Below are positions 1 to 8,324 of a DNA stretch of 64,000 nucleotides, piece after piece; position 1 is the first letter of the stretch, and every line of letters begins with the position of its first letter. The stretch is from Gammaproteobacteria bacterium (GTDB taxonomy: Bacteria > Pseudomonadota > Gammaproteobacteria > Burkholderiales > Rhodocyclaceae): positions 364,574 through 428,573 of the forward strand of contig JAHJEO010000016.1 of assembly GCA_018825305.1 (NCBI GenBank), given 5' to 3'. The translations under genes were made by a program, and so were the position numbers. The notes under the pieces were generated by a model. It searched no databases. It was not told where the DNA came from and saw only the letters and a program-made list of their open reading frames with translations.

Positions 1-88
1 AGCGGTTGGGTCCCTTCGGGAATTTTCCTGCCGATTGCGCAGCCGAATTGACCGCCTAATCCCGCCTTAATCACGGATTCCCGCTTGA

Positions 89-115
89 CCATGGCGGCAA
101 TAATTGCCGCCATGG
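89..115. promoter_or_regulatory. perfect 12+3+12 palindrome at the flhB translation start
   Basis: CCATGGCGGCAA-TAA-TTGCCGCCATGG is a perfect inverted repeat with 12-bp arms and a 3-nt spacer. It lies just upstream of, and partly covers, the GGAG ribosome-binding stretch before the TTG start of flhB. Its core is the GGCAA-N3-TTGCC palindrome found at other flagellar promoters in this window. It could be a DNA operator, an RNA hairpin controlling flhB translation, or both. The 5' context is cut by the window start. Confidence 0.55.
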
Positions 116-127
116 AGTGGACCGTCC

Positions 128-1276
128 TTGGCTGAAGAAAGCGACCTCGAAAAGACCGAACCGCCATCAAGTCGGCGGATTGAACAGGCGCGCGCCGAGG
201 GGCAGGTTCCGCAGTCGCGCGAGCTTGCCGCTTTTCTCGTCATGGCGATGGGTGTCGGCGGCCTCTGGGCGTTCGGCGACTGGTTCGGCCACCGTGCCCG
301 CGACATTGTCAGCCATGGCCTAGTCTTCGACCGCCGGGCTGCGTTCGATCCCGAATATCTGGGTGTTGCCTTCGTCAATCTGTCGGTGGAGGCGCTGACC
401 ATGGTCGCGCCGATCTTCCTGTTCACGGTCGCGGCGGCCTTGCTGACACCTTTCGCCTTTGGCGGCTGGGTCCTGTCGAGCAAGGCGCTGACACCCGACC
501 CAATGCGCATGGATCCGCTGAAGGGCCTGAAGCGGATGTTTTCCTGGCAGAGCATCGCCGAACTGGTCAAGAGCGTGCTCAAGGCCTGCCTGCTGGGCGG
601 GATCGTCTGGTGGGTGGTACGCAATGAACAGGATCACCTTTTCGCACTCATTACCCAGCCCATCGATGTCGCCCTGACATCGACCGCGCGCATCCTGATA
701 TACGCGGCGCTGGCAATGGTCAGCGGCCTCGCCCTGATCGCCATGATCGATGTGCCCTTCCAGCTGTGGCAGTACTACACCCGGCTGAAAATGACGCGCG
801 AAGAGTTGAAGCGCGAATACAAGGAACTGGAAGGCGATCCGCAGCTCAAGGCGCGCATCCGCAGCCAGCAGCGCGAGAACTCGCGCAAGCGCATGATGTC
901 GGAGGTGCCGAAGGCCGATGTCGTAGTCACCAACCCGACCCATTTCGCGGTCGCGCTCAAATACGACGCCGCCAACATGGGGGCTCCGAAGGTCGTCGCA
1001 AAGGGCATGAACCTGGTGGCGCACAAGATCCGCGAACTCGCCGACGAGCACAAGGTGCCGGTGGTCGAGGCGCCACCGCTGGCGCGCGCACTCTATCGCC
1101 ATGCCGAAATCGGCGATCAGATCCCGTCCTCGCTCTACACCGCCGTGGCCGAGGTCATGGCCTATATCTACCAGCTCAACCAGTACGCGGCCGGCGCCAT
1201 GGGGCTGCTGCTGCCGGAGCCGCCGACCGCCATTGCCGTGCCGGATGGCCTTGATCCCGGAAGTCCCGACCAATGA
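128..1276 (+). CDS. flhB: FlhB, flagellar export gate / substrate-specificity switch protein
   Basis: FlhB is the inner-membrane export-gate protein whose cytoplasmic domain self-cleaves to switch export from rod/hook to filament substrates. The ORF shows four hydrophobic segments in the N-terminal half, then the cytoplasmic domain with the autocleavage motif NPTH. I chose the TTG at 128 (MAEESDLEKTEPPSSRR), which opens like family members and puts the NPTH asparagine at residue 269, as in enterobacterial FlhB. The ORF-track start at 104 is also TTG but lies inside a 27-bp palindrome. The N-terminal TEPPS/RR stretch is typical. It is first in the flhBAFG-fliA-motCD run. A separate FlhB C-terminal-domain paralog is encoded at 37693-37983. 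Confidence 0.96.
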   Translation: MAEESDLEKTEPPSSRRIEQARAEGQVPQSRELAAFLVMAMGVGGLWAFGDWFGHRARDIVSHGLVFDRRAAFDPEYLGVAFVNLSVEALTMVAPIFLFTVAAALLTPFAFGGWVLSSKALTPDPMRMDPLKGLKRMFSWQSIAELVKSVLKACLLGGIVWWVVRNEQDHLFALITQPIDVALTSTARILIYAALAMVSGLALIAMIDVPFQLWQYYTRLKMTREELKREYKELEGDPQLKARIRSQQRENSRKRMMSEVPKADVVVTNPTHFAVALKYDAANMGAPKVVAKGMNLVAHKIRELADEHKVPVVEAPPLARALYRHAEIGDQIPSSLYTAVAEVMAYIYQLNQYAAGAMGLLLPEPPTAIAVPDGLDPGSPDQ

Positions 1277-1280
1277 TGCT

Positions 1281-1340
1281 CCCCTTACGTTCGCAACCGC
1301 GGCTCGCTGCCCCCCATGGAGGGCGCGTGCCCCCTAGGGG
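1281..1340. repeat. intergenic repeat type A, copy 1 (flhB-flhA gap)
   Basis: The spacer between flhB and flhA contains ACGTTCGC, then CGGCTCGCTGCCCC, then a GC-rich inverted stretch TGCCCC-CTA-GGGGCA. The same ordered blocks recur at 6635-6738 between fliA and motC. It may act as an intra-operon hairpin. No coding potential is evident. Confidence 0.5.
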
Positions 1341-1355
1341 CAACCCGTCGAAGGC

Positions 1356-3452
1356 ATGATGGCCACACAATCCCTCGCCCTCGACAGTTTCCTCGCCCGC
1401 AGCCATTTGCGTCAGCTGGGCGCGCCGGTGCTCATCATCGCCATCCTGTCGATGATGGTGCTGCCGCTACCGACGTTCGCCCTCGACGTCTTCTTCACTT
1501 TCAACATCGCCATGGCCATCATCGTGCTGCTGGTGTCGATGTATGTGATGAAGCCGCTAGACTTCTCGGTGTTCCCGACGGTGCTGCTGGTGACGACGTT
1601 GCTGCGCCTTTCGCTCAACGTCGCCTCTACGCGCGTGGTGCTGATCGAGGGCCACACCGGTCCCGACGCTGCCGGCAAGGTGATCGAGGCCTTCGGCCAT
1701 TTCCTGGTCGGTGGCAACTACACGGTCGGCATTGTCGTGTTCGTGATCCTCACCTTGATCAACTTCGTGGTGATTACCAAGGGTGCCGGCCGCATTGCCG
1801 AAGTGACGGCGCGCTTCACACTGGATGCCATGCCGGGCAAGCAGATGGCGATCGATGCCGACCTAAATGCCGGCCTTATCGGCGAGGATGAGGCACGTAA
1901 GCGCCGCGCCGGCATCGCCCAGGAGGCCGACTTCTACGGCTCGATGGACGGCGCCTCGAAATTTGTGCGCGGCGATGCCGTCGCCGGCATCCTGATCCTG
2001 GTGATCAACATCATCGGCGGCCTCATCATCGGCGTCGTTCAGCACGACATGGAGATCGGCCAGGCGGCGAAGAACTACACGCTGCTCACCATCGGCGACG
2101 GCCTGGTGGCACAGATACCGGCGCTGATCATTTCAACCGCCGCCGGCCTCGTCGTGACCCGGGTCGGAGGCGACGAGCGCGATATCGGCCAGCAGGTCGG
2201 TGACCAGGTTTTCGGCAATCCCACCGTGCTGGTCCTGACCGCGAGCATCCTCGGCATCCTCGGGCTGATTCCCGGAATGCCCAACATGGTATTCCTGCTG
2301 CTGGCCGGCGCCCTCGGCGGTCTGGCGTGGTGGATGCTGCAAAAGCAGCAAGTGAGCGCGGCCGCCGAAGCGGTTGCGCCGGCGCCTGTTGCAGCCCAGC
2401 AAGAATCGGTGGAAGCCAGCTGGGCCGATGTCGCGCCCGTGGACGTGCTTGGCCTCGAAGTGGGCTACCGCCTGATTCCCTTGGTTGATCGCGGCATGGA
2501 TGGCGAACTGTTGAAGCGCATCCGCAGCCTCCGCAAGAAGTTTGCCCAGGAAGTCGGCTTCCTTGCGGCACCCGTGCATATTCGCGACAACCTCGAACTC
2601 AAGCCCAATGCCTATCGCATTTCATTGAAGGGGGTCGAGATCGGTGCCGGCGAAGCCTATCCGGGAATGCATCTGGCCATCAATCCCGGCCGTGTCGCCG
2701 GCGCGCTGCCGGGTACGCCCACGATCGACCCGGCCTTCGGCCTGCCGGCGGTATGGATCGAGCCCACCATGCGCGAGCAGGCCCACGCCTTGGGCTATAC
2801 GGTGGTCGATGCCGGCACCGTGATCGCCACCCATCTCAATCATGTCATCCTGTCCCACGCGGCGGAACTGCTCGGTCGCCAGGAGGCGCAATCGCTGCTG
2901 GATCACATAGCCGCCGAATCGCCAAGGCTGGTTGAGGATCTGGTGCCGAAACTGCTGTCCTTGTCAGTGGTCCAGCGCGTATTGCAGAACCTGCTGGAAG
3001 AGGCCGTCAATATCCGCGACATGCGCACCATTATCGAGACGCTGGCGGAACATGCCCCGCGAAGCCAGGATCCGGTGGAACTGACGTCCCAGGTGCGGGT
3101 GGCACTTGGCCGCTCCATCGTCCAGCAGCTCTACCCGGGCAACGCGGAAATCCAGGTGATGGCACTGGAGCCGGGCCTGGAGCGAATTCTCGGCCAGGCG
3201 CTGGCGGGCGGTGCTGATGCTGGCGGCATCGAACCGGGCCTTGCCGACACCTTGCTGCGCGAGACTGCGGCGGCGGCGGCTCGCCAGGAAGAGGTCGGCT
3301 TGCCGGCGGTGCTGCTGGTGCCGGGGCAATTGCGCTGGCTGTTGTCGCGCTTCCTGCGGCGCGCCTCCCCGAACCTGAAAGTTCTGGCCAATGCCGAAAT
3401 TCCCGATTCCCGCACCATCAAGGTGACAGCCGTCATCGGAGCCAAGCCATGA
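1356..3452 (+). CDS. flhA: FlhA, flagellar type III export gate protein
   Basis: FlhA is the large nonameric export-gate protein that couples proton flow to flagellar protein secretion. The 698-residue product has about eight membrane segments in its first half, with the family-typical MKPLDFSVFPTVLLVTTLLRLSLNVASTR stretch and the conserved loop following residue 150 (TKGAGRIAEV, DADLNAGLI). A soluble C-terminal half follows, carrying the chaperone-docking domain. The length matches the family (about 690-700). The ATG at 1356 is directly followed by a second ATG codon. It lies 79 bp downstream of flhB in the same operon, separated by repeat A. Confidence 0.97.
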   Translation: MMATQSLALDSFLARSHLRQLGAPVLIIAILSMMVLPLPTFALDVFFTFNIAMAIIVLLVSMYVMKPLDFSVFPTVLLVTTLLRLSLNVASTRVVLIEGHTGPDAAGKVIEAFGHFLVGGNYTVGIVVFVILTLINFVVITKGAGRIAEVTARFTLDAMPGKQMAIDADLNAGLIGEDEARKRRAGIAQEADFYGSMDGASKFVRGDAVAGILILVINIIGGLIIGVVQHDMEIGQAAKNYTLLTIGDGLVAQIPALIISTAAGLVVTRVGGDERDIGQQVGDQVFGNPTVLVLTASILGILGLIPGMPNMVFLLLAGALGGLAWWMLQKQQVSAAAEAVAPAPVAAQQESVEASWADVAPVDVLGLEVGYRLIPLVDRGMDGELLKRIRSLRKKFAQEVGFLAAPVHIRDNLELKPNAYRISLKGVEIGAGEAYPGMHLAINPGRVAGALPGTPTIDPAFGLPAVWIEPTMREQAHALGYTVVDAGTVIATHLNHVILSHAAELLGRQEAQSLLDHIAAESPRLVEDLVPKLLSLSVVQRVLQNLLEEAVNIRDMRTIIETLAEHAPRSQDPVELTSQVRVALGRSIVQQLYPGNAEIQVMALEPGLERILGQALAGGADAGGIEPGLADTLLRETAAAAARQEEVGLPAVLLVPGQLRWLLSRFLRRASPNLKVLANAEIPDSRTIKVTAVIGAKP

Positions 3453-3480
3453 TCACTGACCCCAAAACGAAGAGGGTGCC

Positions 3481-5010
3481 ATGACCGTAAAAAAATATGT
3501 TGCCGCCAACGCCCGCGAGGCGCTGCGTCGAGTCAAGCAGGACCTCGGCCCGGATGCGATCGTCGTTTCGAACAAGGCCGTCCCCGACGGTGTCGAGATC
3601 GTCGCCATGTCGGCAGACAGTCTTGATGCCCTGTCAGGCCAGCCCGGCCCGCGCATCGCCCCCCCGCCTCCCCTGGCGCCACGGCCGGCACCGGCCAGTA
3701 CTGCGCGGGGCGTGGCGCCGCCGGTTTCCGAAGACGACTATACCGTCAGCCTGTCCGCCAAGGCGCGGGCGCAGACCCCGTTTCGGCCGTGGCAGCCGGC
3801 GGCCCAAGCTGCGGCATCACCGGCCCGCGATACGGTCCGTGCCGCCGTGCCGCCATCGCCGACTTTTTCAGACGATGCCGCGCGTCCCCGACCGTTGCAG
3901 TCGCGCCCGGGCGTGCCCAGTGGCGCCGAGGTCGCGGCCAGTGGCGCCGAGGTCGCGGCCAGCCTTGAGCGTGCCGCGGCCGAGGCCCGCGATGACGATG
4001 CCGCGCGGCTACGCGGTTATCTCGACCGGGGAACGACGGCCGGTGTGCGCGGTGACGCCTCGACCGATCAACTGCTGGTGGAGATGCAGGCGATCAAATC
4101 ATTGCTCGAGCGACAGCTCGGCGGCTTTGCCTGGGGCGATCTCGCGCGCGAATCGCCGGTGCGGGCCATGCTGCTGGCCGAAATGCTCGATGCGGGATTT
4201 TCCGGCGAACTCGCGCGTCACCTGATCGAGGGCATGCCTTCGGATCTTTCGGCCGACGCCGGCCGCAAGTGGCTGCAGGCGGGAATCAATCGCCGACTGC
4301 GCACGCTGGCCAACGATTCCGACATCATCGATCGTGGCGGCGTCTTCGCACTGGTCGGCCCCACCGGCGTCGGCAAGACAACGACGACGGCAAAACTTGC
4401 GGCGCGCTGCGTCGTGCGCTACGGCGCCGACCGCCTGGCATTGCTGACCACCGATTCCTATCGGATCGGCGCGCATGAACAGTTGCGCATCTACGGCCGC
4501 ATCCTCGGCGTGCCGGTCCATGTCGTGCGCGACAGCGACGATTTGCGGCGCACGCTGCATGAACTGCGCGACAAGCACATGGTGCTGATCGATACCGTCG
4601 GCATGAGCCAGCGCGATCGCATGGTCGCGGACCAGGCAGCGATGCTCATGCGCTCCGGCGAGATCAGCCGCCTGCTGTTGCTCAATGCCACCAGTCGCGG
4701 CGACACGCTTGACGACGTGATCCGCTCCTATGCCGGCGAGGATCTTGCCGGCGCCATCCTGACCAAGATCGACGAGGCGGCGTCGCTCGCGCCGGCGCTC
4801 GACGCCGTGGTTCGGCACGGCCTGTTGCTGACGCATGTCGCCAACGGCCAGCGGGTGCCCGAGGACCTGCATCTGCCCAATCGCAGTTACCTGCTGCATC
4901 GCGCCTTCAAGTTGCCGGCGGTCGAGTCGCCGCACCGCTTGCGCGAGGAAGAGGTCGGCCTCAGCCTGCCGCCGGCGGCCGTCAAGGGTTTGAGGCCGTC
5001 ACTTGTCTGA
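3481..5010 (+). CDS. flhF: FlhF, SRP-type GTPase for flagellum placement
   Basis: FlhF is the signal-recognition-particle-type GTPase that places flagella, typically at the pole, and works with FlhG. The 509-residue protein begins MTVKKYVAANAREALRRVKQDLG, the typical opening. A long Pro/Ala-rich variable linker (about residues 60-175) follows, then the NG domain with P-loop GPTGVGKTTT near residue 293 and DTVGMSQRD. GAGG precedes the ATG. The linker holds a perfect 21-bp tandem duplication (3919-3960, SGAEVAA twice) and an in-frame copy of the 26-bp dispersed repeat (3843-3868, giving AVPPSPTF). The 3' end overlaps flhG by 8 bp, suggesting translational coupling. Confidence 0.96.
   Translation: MTVKKYVAANAREALRRVKQDLGPDAIVVSNKAVPDGVEIVAMSADSLDALSGQPGPRIAPPPPLAPRPAPASTARGVAPPVSEDDYTVSLSAKARAQTPFRPWQPAAQAAASPARDTVRAAVPPSPTFSDDAARPRPLQSRPGVPSGAEVAASGAEVAASLERAAAEARDDDAARLRGYLDRGTTAGVRGDASTDQLLVEMQAIKSLLERQLGGFAWGDLARESPVRAMLLAEMLDAGFSGELARHLIEGMPSDLSADAGRKWLQAGINRRLRTLANDSDIIDRGGVFALVGPTGVGKTTTTAKLAARCVVRYGADRLALLTTDSYRIGAHEQLRIYGRILGVPVHVVRDSDDLRRTLHELRDKHMVLIDTVGMSQRDRMVADQAAMLMRSGEISRLLLLNATSRGDTLDDVIRSYAGEDLAGAILTKIDEAASLAPALDAVVRHGLLLTHVANGQRVPEDLHLPNRSYLLHRAFKLPAVESPHRLREEEVGLSLPPAAVKGLRPSLV
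3843..3868 (-). repeat. 26-bp dispersed repeat, copy 1 (inside flhF)
   Basis: CGCCGTGCCGCCATCGCCGA followed by CTTTTT is the reverse complement of the consensus gAAAAGTCGGCGCTGGCGnyACGGCG. It is translated in frame as AVPPSPTF within the FlhF linker. Confidence 0.7.
3919..3960 (+). repeat. perfect 21-bp tandem duplication in flhF
   Basis: Two identical adjacent 21-mers beginning AGTGGCGCCGAGGTCGCGGC encode SGAEVAA-SGAEVAA in the FlhF linker. The multiple-of-three unit keeps the frame. It is a probable recent slippage or unequal-recombination product. Confidence 0.85.
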
Positions 5011-5821
5011 ACTGACCTGGCATGGCGACCAGGCCGCCGGCCTGCGCCGCCTGTTTACAAGTCGCGCGCCACAGGTTGTGGCCTTCGCCTCCGGGCGCGA
5101 AGCCTGCGGCCGCACTACGCTGGTGGCGCAAACGGCTGCGGCGCTGGCACAACAGGGCCAGGGTGTCGTCATCGTCGATGAGAACGGCGCGCCGAACAAC
5201 GCAGTTGCCGCTTTCGGCCTTACGGCGCGTTACGACCTGATGCATGCGGTGAACGGAACCCGCGCCCTGCGCCAGGTCGAACTGGCTGCCGCCCCGCTGG
5301 TGCGGATCGTCCCGGCGGCGCGCGCAGCACGCGAACTCGATCATCTCGATCCGGACATGCAGTTGCGTTTGAGCGACTGTCTCGAACAGTTGCAGGAGGG
5401 CGCCGGATTCGTTCTGATCGACTGCGCCAGCAGGCGCGGCGGCCAGCTTTCAGCCTTGGCGCGCGCGGCAAGACATCTGGTGATCGTGGTGGCGGCGCAA
5501 AGCACCGCGATCACGCACGCCTACGCCCTCATCAAGCGCATTGCCCAGGACCGCATTCACGGCGGCTTCCGGATCGCGATAACCCGTGCCCGCTCGCATG
5601 AAGAGGCGCAGGCGATTTTCGAGAACATGCGGCGGGTGGCCGCAGACCATCTCGGTGTGCGTCTGGAATATCTTGGCGATGCGCGGGTGCCCGTGACCGA
5701 GCATCTGGCCGATGCGCTGCTCAGCCGCCTGCCGGCCTTTGGTGACGACCGTTCCGGGGCGTTCGACCGTGACGTGGCGGGGCTTTGGCGGGAGGCGGGC
5801 ATGGCGGAATCGATGGTATAG
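5003..5821 (+). CDS. flhG: FlhG/FleN-like MinD-family protein with degenerate Walker A
   Basis: It sits between flhF and fliA, the normal position of flhG (fleN), the MinD-type ATPase that limits flagellar number. The start DQAAGLRRLF near the N-terminus matches FlhG openings (DQAxGLR). The nucleotide site reads ASGREACGRTT at about residues 29-39 instead of KGGxGKT/S, so both characteristic lysines are arginine. The following DADxGxAN-type motif is replaced by DENGAPNN. The total length of 272 residues is normal. ATP hydrolysis may therefore be altered or lost, which is an inference. It starts at TTG 5003, overlapping the flhF stop by 8 bp. Confidence 0.85.
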   Translation: MSELTWHGDQAAGLRRLFTSRAPQVVAFASGREACGRTTLVAQTAAALAQQGQGVVIVDENGAPNNAVAAFGLTARYDLMHAVNGTRALRQVELAAAPLVRIVPAARAARELDHLDPDMQLRLSDCLEQLQEGAGFVLIDCASRRGGQLSALARAARHLVIVVAAQSTAITHAYALIKRIAQDRIHGGFRIAITRARSHEEAQAIFENMRRVAADHLGVRLEYLGDARVPVTEHLADALLSRLPAFGDDRSGAFDRDVAGLWREAGMAESMV

Positions 5822-5864
5822 TTTTGGCCGACGCCACAGTCCGCCCTGCGCCCCGACCGCTGCG

Positions 5865-6632
5865 ATGTATACCCCCCAGGGTTCGCCCGACAAGGATCAG
5901 CTGATCTCGCAATTTGCCCCGCTGGTCAAGCGCCTGGCCTTCCACTTGATGGCCAGGCTGCCGGCCAGTGTGCAGGTCGATGATCTGATACAAAATGGCA
6001 TGATTGGCCTCCTCGATGCGCTCAATCGTTTCGAGGAGGGACTTGGCGCGCAGTTTGAAACCTACGCCGTTCAACGTATCCGCGGCGCCATGCTTGACGG
6101 TCTTCGCGAGAATGACTGGCTGCCGCGCGGCGTGCGGCGCGAGATGCGTCGTGTCGAGTCGGCGATCCAGCAGCTTGAGCATCAACTCGGACGCCAACCC
6201 AACGAGCAGGAACTGGCCGACTCACTGGGCATGCCGCTACCGGAATACCAGAGGCTGCTGCAGGATGCCCGGGGACACCAGCTGGTCCACCTCGAGGATA
6301 TGACCGCCGATGACGAGGAGGGCTATCTCGAACGCCATGCTGCCGGGCCGTCGGGTGATCCGCTGGCCATGCTGGAAGAGGCCAGCGTGCGTCAGGCACT
6401 GGTCGCCGCCGTTGCCGCTTTGCCCGAGCGCGAGAAGCTGGTGATGGCGCTCTACTACGAGCAGGATCTCAATCTGCGCGAAATCGGCGAAGTGATGGGC
6501 GTTACCGAATCGCGCGTCTGCCAGCTGCACAGCCAGGCCGTGGCACGCCTGCGGGCTGCTGTCGTCGTTGGCGACGAAGCGCCGCTGAAGAAACGCCGGG
6601 GCCGTCCGCCCAAGGCCAAGGAAGTGGCATGA
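5865..6632 (+). CDS. fliA: FliA, sigma-28 flagellar sigma factor
   Basis: FliA directs RNA polymerase to late flagellar genes. The 255-residue protein has region 2 (DLIQNGMIGLLDALNRFEE, FETYAVQRIRGAMLDGLRENDWLPR), region 3 and a region 4 helix-turn-helix (NLREIGEVMGVTESRVCQLHSQAVARLR). A basic tail, KKRRGRPPKAK, ends it. I start at the ATG 5865 (MYTPQGSPDKDQL); the longer ORF-track start adds 51 residues that overlap flhG in another frame and lack family character. Its anti-sigma factor FlgM is encoded at 8805-9107. Matching promoters lie upstream of flgM, flgK, fliD and fliC2. Confidence 0.96.
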   Translation: MYTPQGSPDKDQLISQFAPLVKRLAFHLMARLPASVQVDDLIQNGMIGLLDALNRFEEGLGAQFETYAVQRIRGAMLDGLRENDWLPRGVRREMRRVESAIQQLEHQLGRQPNEQELADSLGMPLPEYQRLLQDARGHQLVHLEDMTADDEEGYLERHAAGPSGDPLAMLEEASVRQALVAAVAALPEREKLVMALYYEQDLNLREIGEVMGVTESRVCQLHSQAVARLRAAVVVGDEAPLKKRRGRPPKAKEVA

Positions 6633-6634
6633 TG

Positions 6635-6738
6635 GCCCCCCACGTTCGCTGCTTTGCATGCCGGGAATTGCGCTTCGCGCGCCGGCAACCCGGCTCGCTG
6701 CCCCTCACAGGGGGGCGTAGGCCTCCCTGGGGCGGCCC
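6635..6738. repeat. intergenic repeat type A, copy 2 (fliA-motC gap)
   Basis: CCCCCCACGTTCGC, then CGGCTCGCTGCCCC, then two G/C-run inverted blocks match the order of elements between flhB and flhA, with extra sequence in the middle. It fills nearly the whole fliA-motC gap. I see no sigma-54 or sigma-28 promoter for motC in it. Confidence 0.5.
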
Positions 6739-6756
6739 TACGAAAGCCTAGCCTTA

Positions 6757-7497
6757 ATGGACAAGATCAGCATTTTTGGCCTCCTGCTCGGCATCGGCAC
6801 CATTCTTCTGGGCCAGGTGCTGGAGGGCGGCCATGTCGGTTCACTGGTCCAGCCCACGGCATTCCTGATCGTCATCGGCGGCACGCTCGGTGCAGTAATG
6901 CTGCAAAGTCCGTTCAACATATTCATGACCGGCATGCGCATGGTGCGCTGGGTGTTCTTCCCGCCGGTGACGGCGCCGCAACTTCTGATCGACCAGATCG
7001 CCAACTGGAGCCACCTGGCGCGCAAGGAAGGACTGCTCTCGCTCGAGGCGCAGATCGTGTCGCTCAAAGACCCGTTCGCCGTCAAGGGACTGCAATTGCT
7101 GGTCGATGGCGCCGAGCCGGATCGGCTGCGCGAAGTGCTGGAGGTCGACATCGCTTCCTACGAGGCGCAACTCAAGCTTTCGGCGAAAGTATGGGAGTCG
7201 GCCGGTGGCTACTCGCCGACCATCGGCATTCTCGGCGCAGTGATGGGGTTGATTCACGTCATGGAGAATCTGTCGGATCCATCCAAGCTGGGCGCCGGCA
7301 TCGCCGTCGCCTTCGTCGCCACGATCTACGGCGTCGGTGCCGCCAACCTGATTTTCCTGCCCATCGCCAAGAAACTGCTGGCCAACATTTCGCGCCTGGT
7401 TGCCATGCGCGAGATGTTGCTCGATGGACTCGTCGGCATCGCCAACGGTGACAATCCGCGGATCATCGAAAGCCGTCTTCGGGGTTACTTCGCCTAA
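6757..7497 (+). CDS. motC: MotC, MotA-family flagellar stator subunit
   Basis: This is a MotA/TolQ/ExbB-family membrane protein, one half of a flagellar stator. The 246 residues contain four membrane segments. Segments 3 and 4 carry the conserved stator motif SAGGYSPTIGILGAVMGLIHVM and GIAVAFVATIYGVGAANLIFLPIAKKL. Length and sequence are closer to Pseudomonas MotC or PomA than to enterobacterial MotA (about 295 residues). motD follows 5 bp downstream, and the position after fliA matches the Pseudomonas fliA ... motCD order, although no che genes separate them here. Confidence 0.92.
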   Translation: MDKISIFGLLLGIGTILLGQVLEGGHVGSLVQPTAFLIVIGGTLGAVMLQSPFNIFMTGMRMVRWVFFPPVTAPQLLIDQIANWSHLARKEGLLSLEAQIVSLKDPFAVKGLQLLVDGAEPDRLREVLEVDIASYEAQLKLSAKVWESAGGYSPTIGILGAVMGLIHVMENLSDPSKLGAGIAVAFVATIYGVGAANLIFLPIAKKLLANISRLVAMREMLLDGLVGIANGDNPRIIESRLRGYFA

Positions 7498-7502
7498 CGC
7501 CC

Positions 7503-8303
7503 ATGGCCAGCCATCATCGACGTCGTCGCAATGAGGACGAGCACGAAAATCACGAGCGCTGGCTGGTCTCCTACGCTGATTTCATTACCCTGTTGTTCGC
7601 CTTCTTCGTGGTGATGTACGCGATCTCGCAGGTTAACGACGGCAAGTACCGCGTGCTGTCGGATACGCTGTCATCGGCTTTTCGCACTCCAGGCGGCAGT
7701 TCGGGGGCGCTGGTGCAGATCAATCCGAATGCCCCGAGTCCGCTGGCCATTCCGGTGCGCAAGAATCCGGCGCAGATCAAGGCCGAGGAGAACAAGCGCC
7801 AGAACAAGGAAAAAATGCGCAACATGGCCAAGGAACTGATGGATGCGCTTGGGCCACTGGTGCAAAACGGCCAGGTCCGGGTTACCGAAGGCGCCATGGG
7901 CATCACCATCGAGATCAACGCCAGCGTGCTGTTTCCGACCGGCGAGGCCCGGCTCGATATAACGGCGGTACGCGCGCTGGTGGCGGTGGCGCAGATACTG
8001 GGGCCGACGGAGTTTCCCGTCACCGTCGAGGGGCACACCGACAATGCGCCGATCAACACGCCGCAGTTCCCTTCGAACTGGGAGCTTTCCGGTGCCCGGG
8101 CAGCCAGCGTGGTACGGCTGTTCATCGACAGCGGCGTCGATCCCCGACGCATGACGGCGCTAGGCTTTGCCGATCAACGGCCCGTCGCCGACAATGCCGT
8201 ACCCGAGGGGCGGAGCCGCAATCGCCGTGTGGCCATCAACATCGAGGCCAATGTGCCGGACAAGGTGGTGGAAGTGCCGGTCGAGGGGGCAGGCGCGCGA
8301 TAG
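7503..8303 (+). CDS. motD: MotD, MotB-family peptidoglycan-anchored stator subunit
   Basis: This is the MotB-family partner of MotC. It has a basic N-terminus (SHHRRRRNEDE), then one membrane helix following SYADFITLLFAFFVVMYAI, whose aspartate (residue 26) is the ion-binding residue of MotB proteins. The plug and linker come next, then an OmpA-like peptidoglycan-binding domain (VEGHTDNAPINTPQFPSNWELSGARAASV ... RSRNRRVAI). The length of 266 residues fits MotD. It ends 21 bp from the convergent flgN, so two operons meet tail to tail. Confidence 0.93.
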   Translation: MASHHRRRRNEDEHENHERWLVSYADFITLLFAFFVVMYAISQVNDGKYRVLSDTLSSAFRTPGGSSGALVQINPNAPSPLAIPVRKNPAQIKAEENKRQNKEKMRNMAKELMDALGPLVQNGQVRVTEGAMGITIEINASVLFPTGEARLDITAVRALVAVAQILGPTEFPVTVEGHTDNAPINTPQFPSNWELSGARAASVVRLFIDSGVDPRRMTALGFADQRPVADNAVPEGRSRNRRVAINIEANVPDKVVEVPVEGAGAR

Positions 8304-8324
8304 CTCGCCTGCTCAATGCCTGGC

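Noticed and set aside
1-88. Possible 3' end of a gene before flhB (open frame ending TGA at 49-51)
   Set aside because: Only 16 codons are visible and they resemble no flagellar or chemotaxis protein end; no claim is possible.
89-111. Reading the palindromes GGCGGCAA-N3-TTGCC at flhB and fliF as sigma-54 promoters
   Set aside because: GG and GC are separated by 11 nt instead of 10 and the -24 lacks CAC; the palindromic symmetry explains the sequence better.
320-1273. Long minus-strand ORF (317 aa) antisense to flhB, and similar long antisense ORFs under flgK, flgI, fliC and fliD
   Set aside because: They are His/Arg/Asp-rich shadow translations of GC-rich genes, without ribosome sites or family character.
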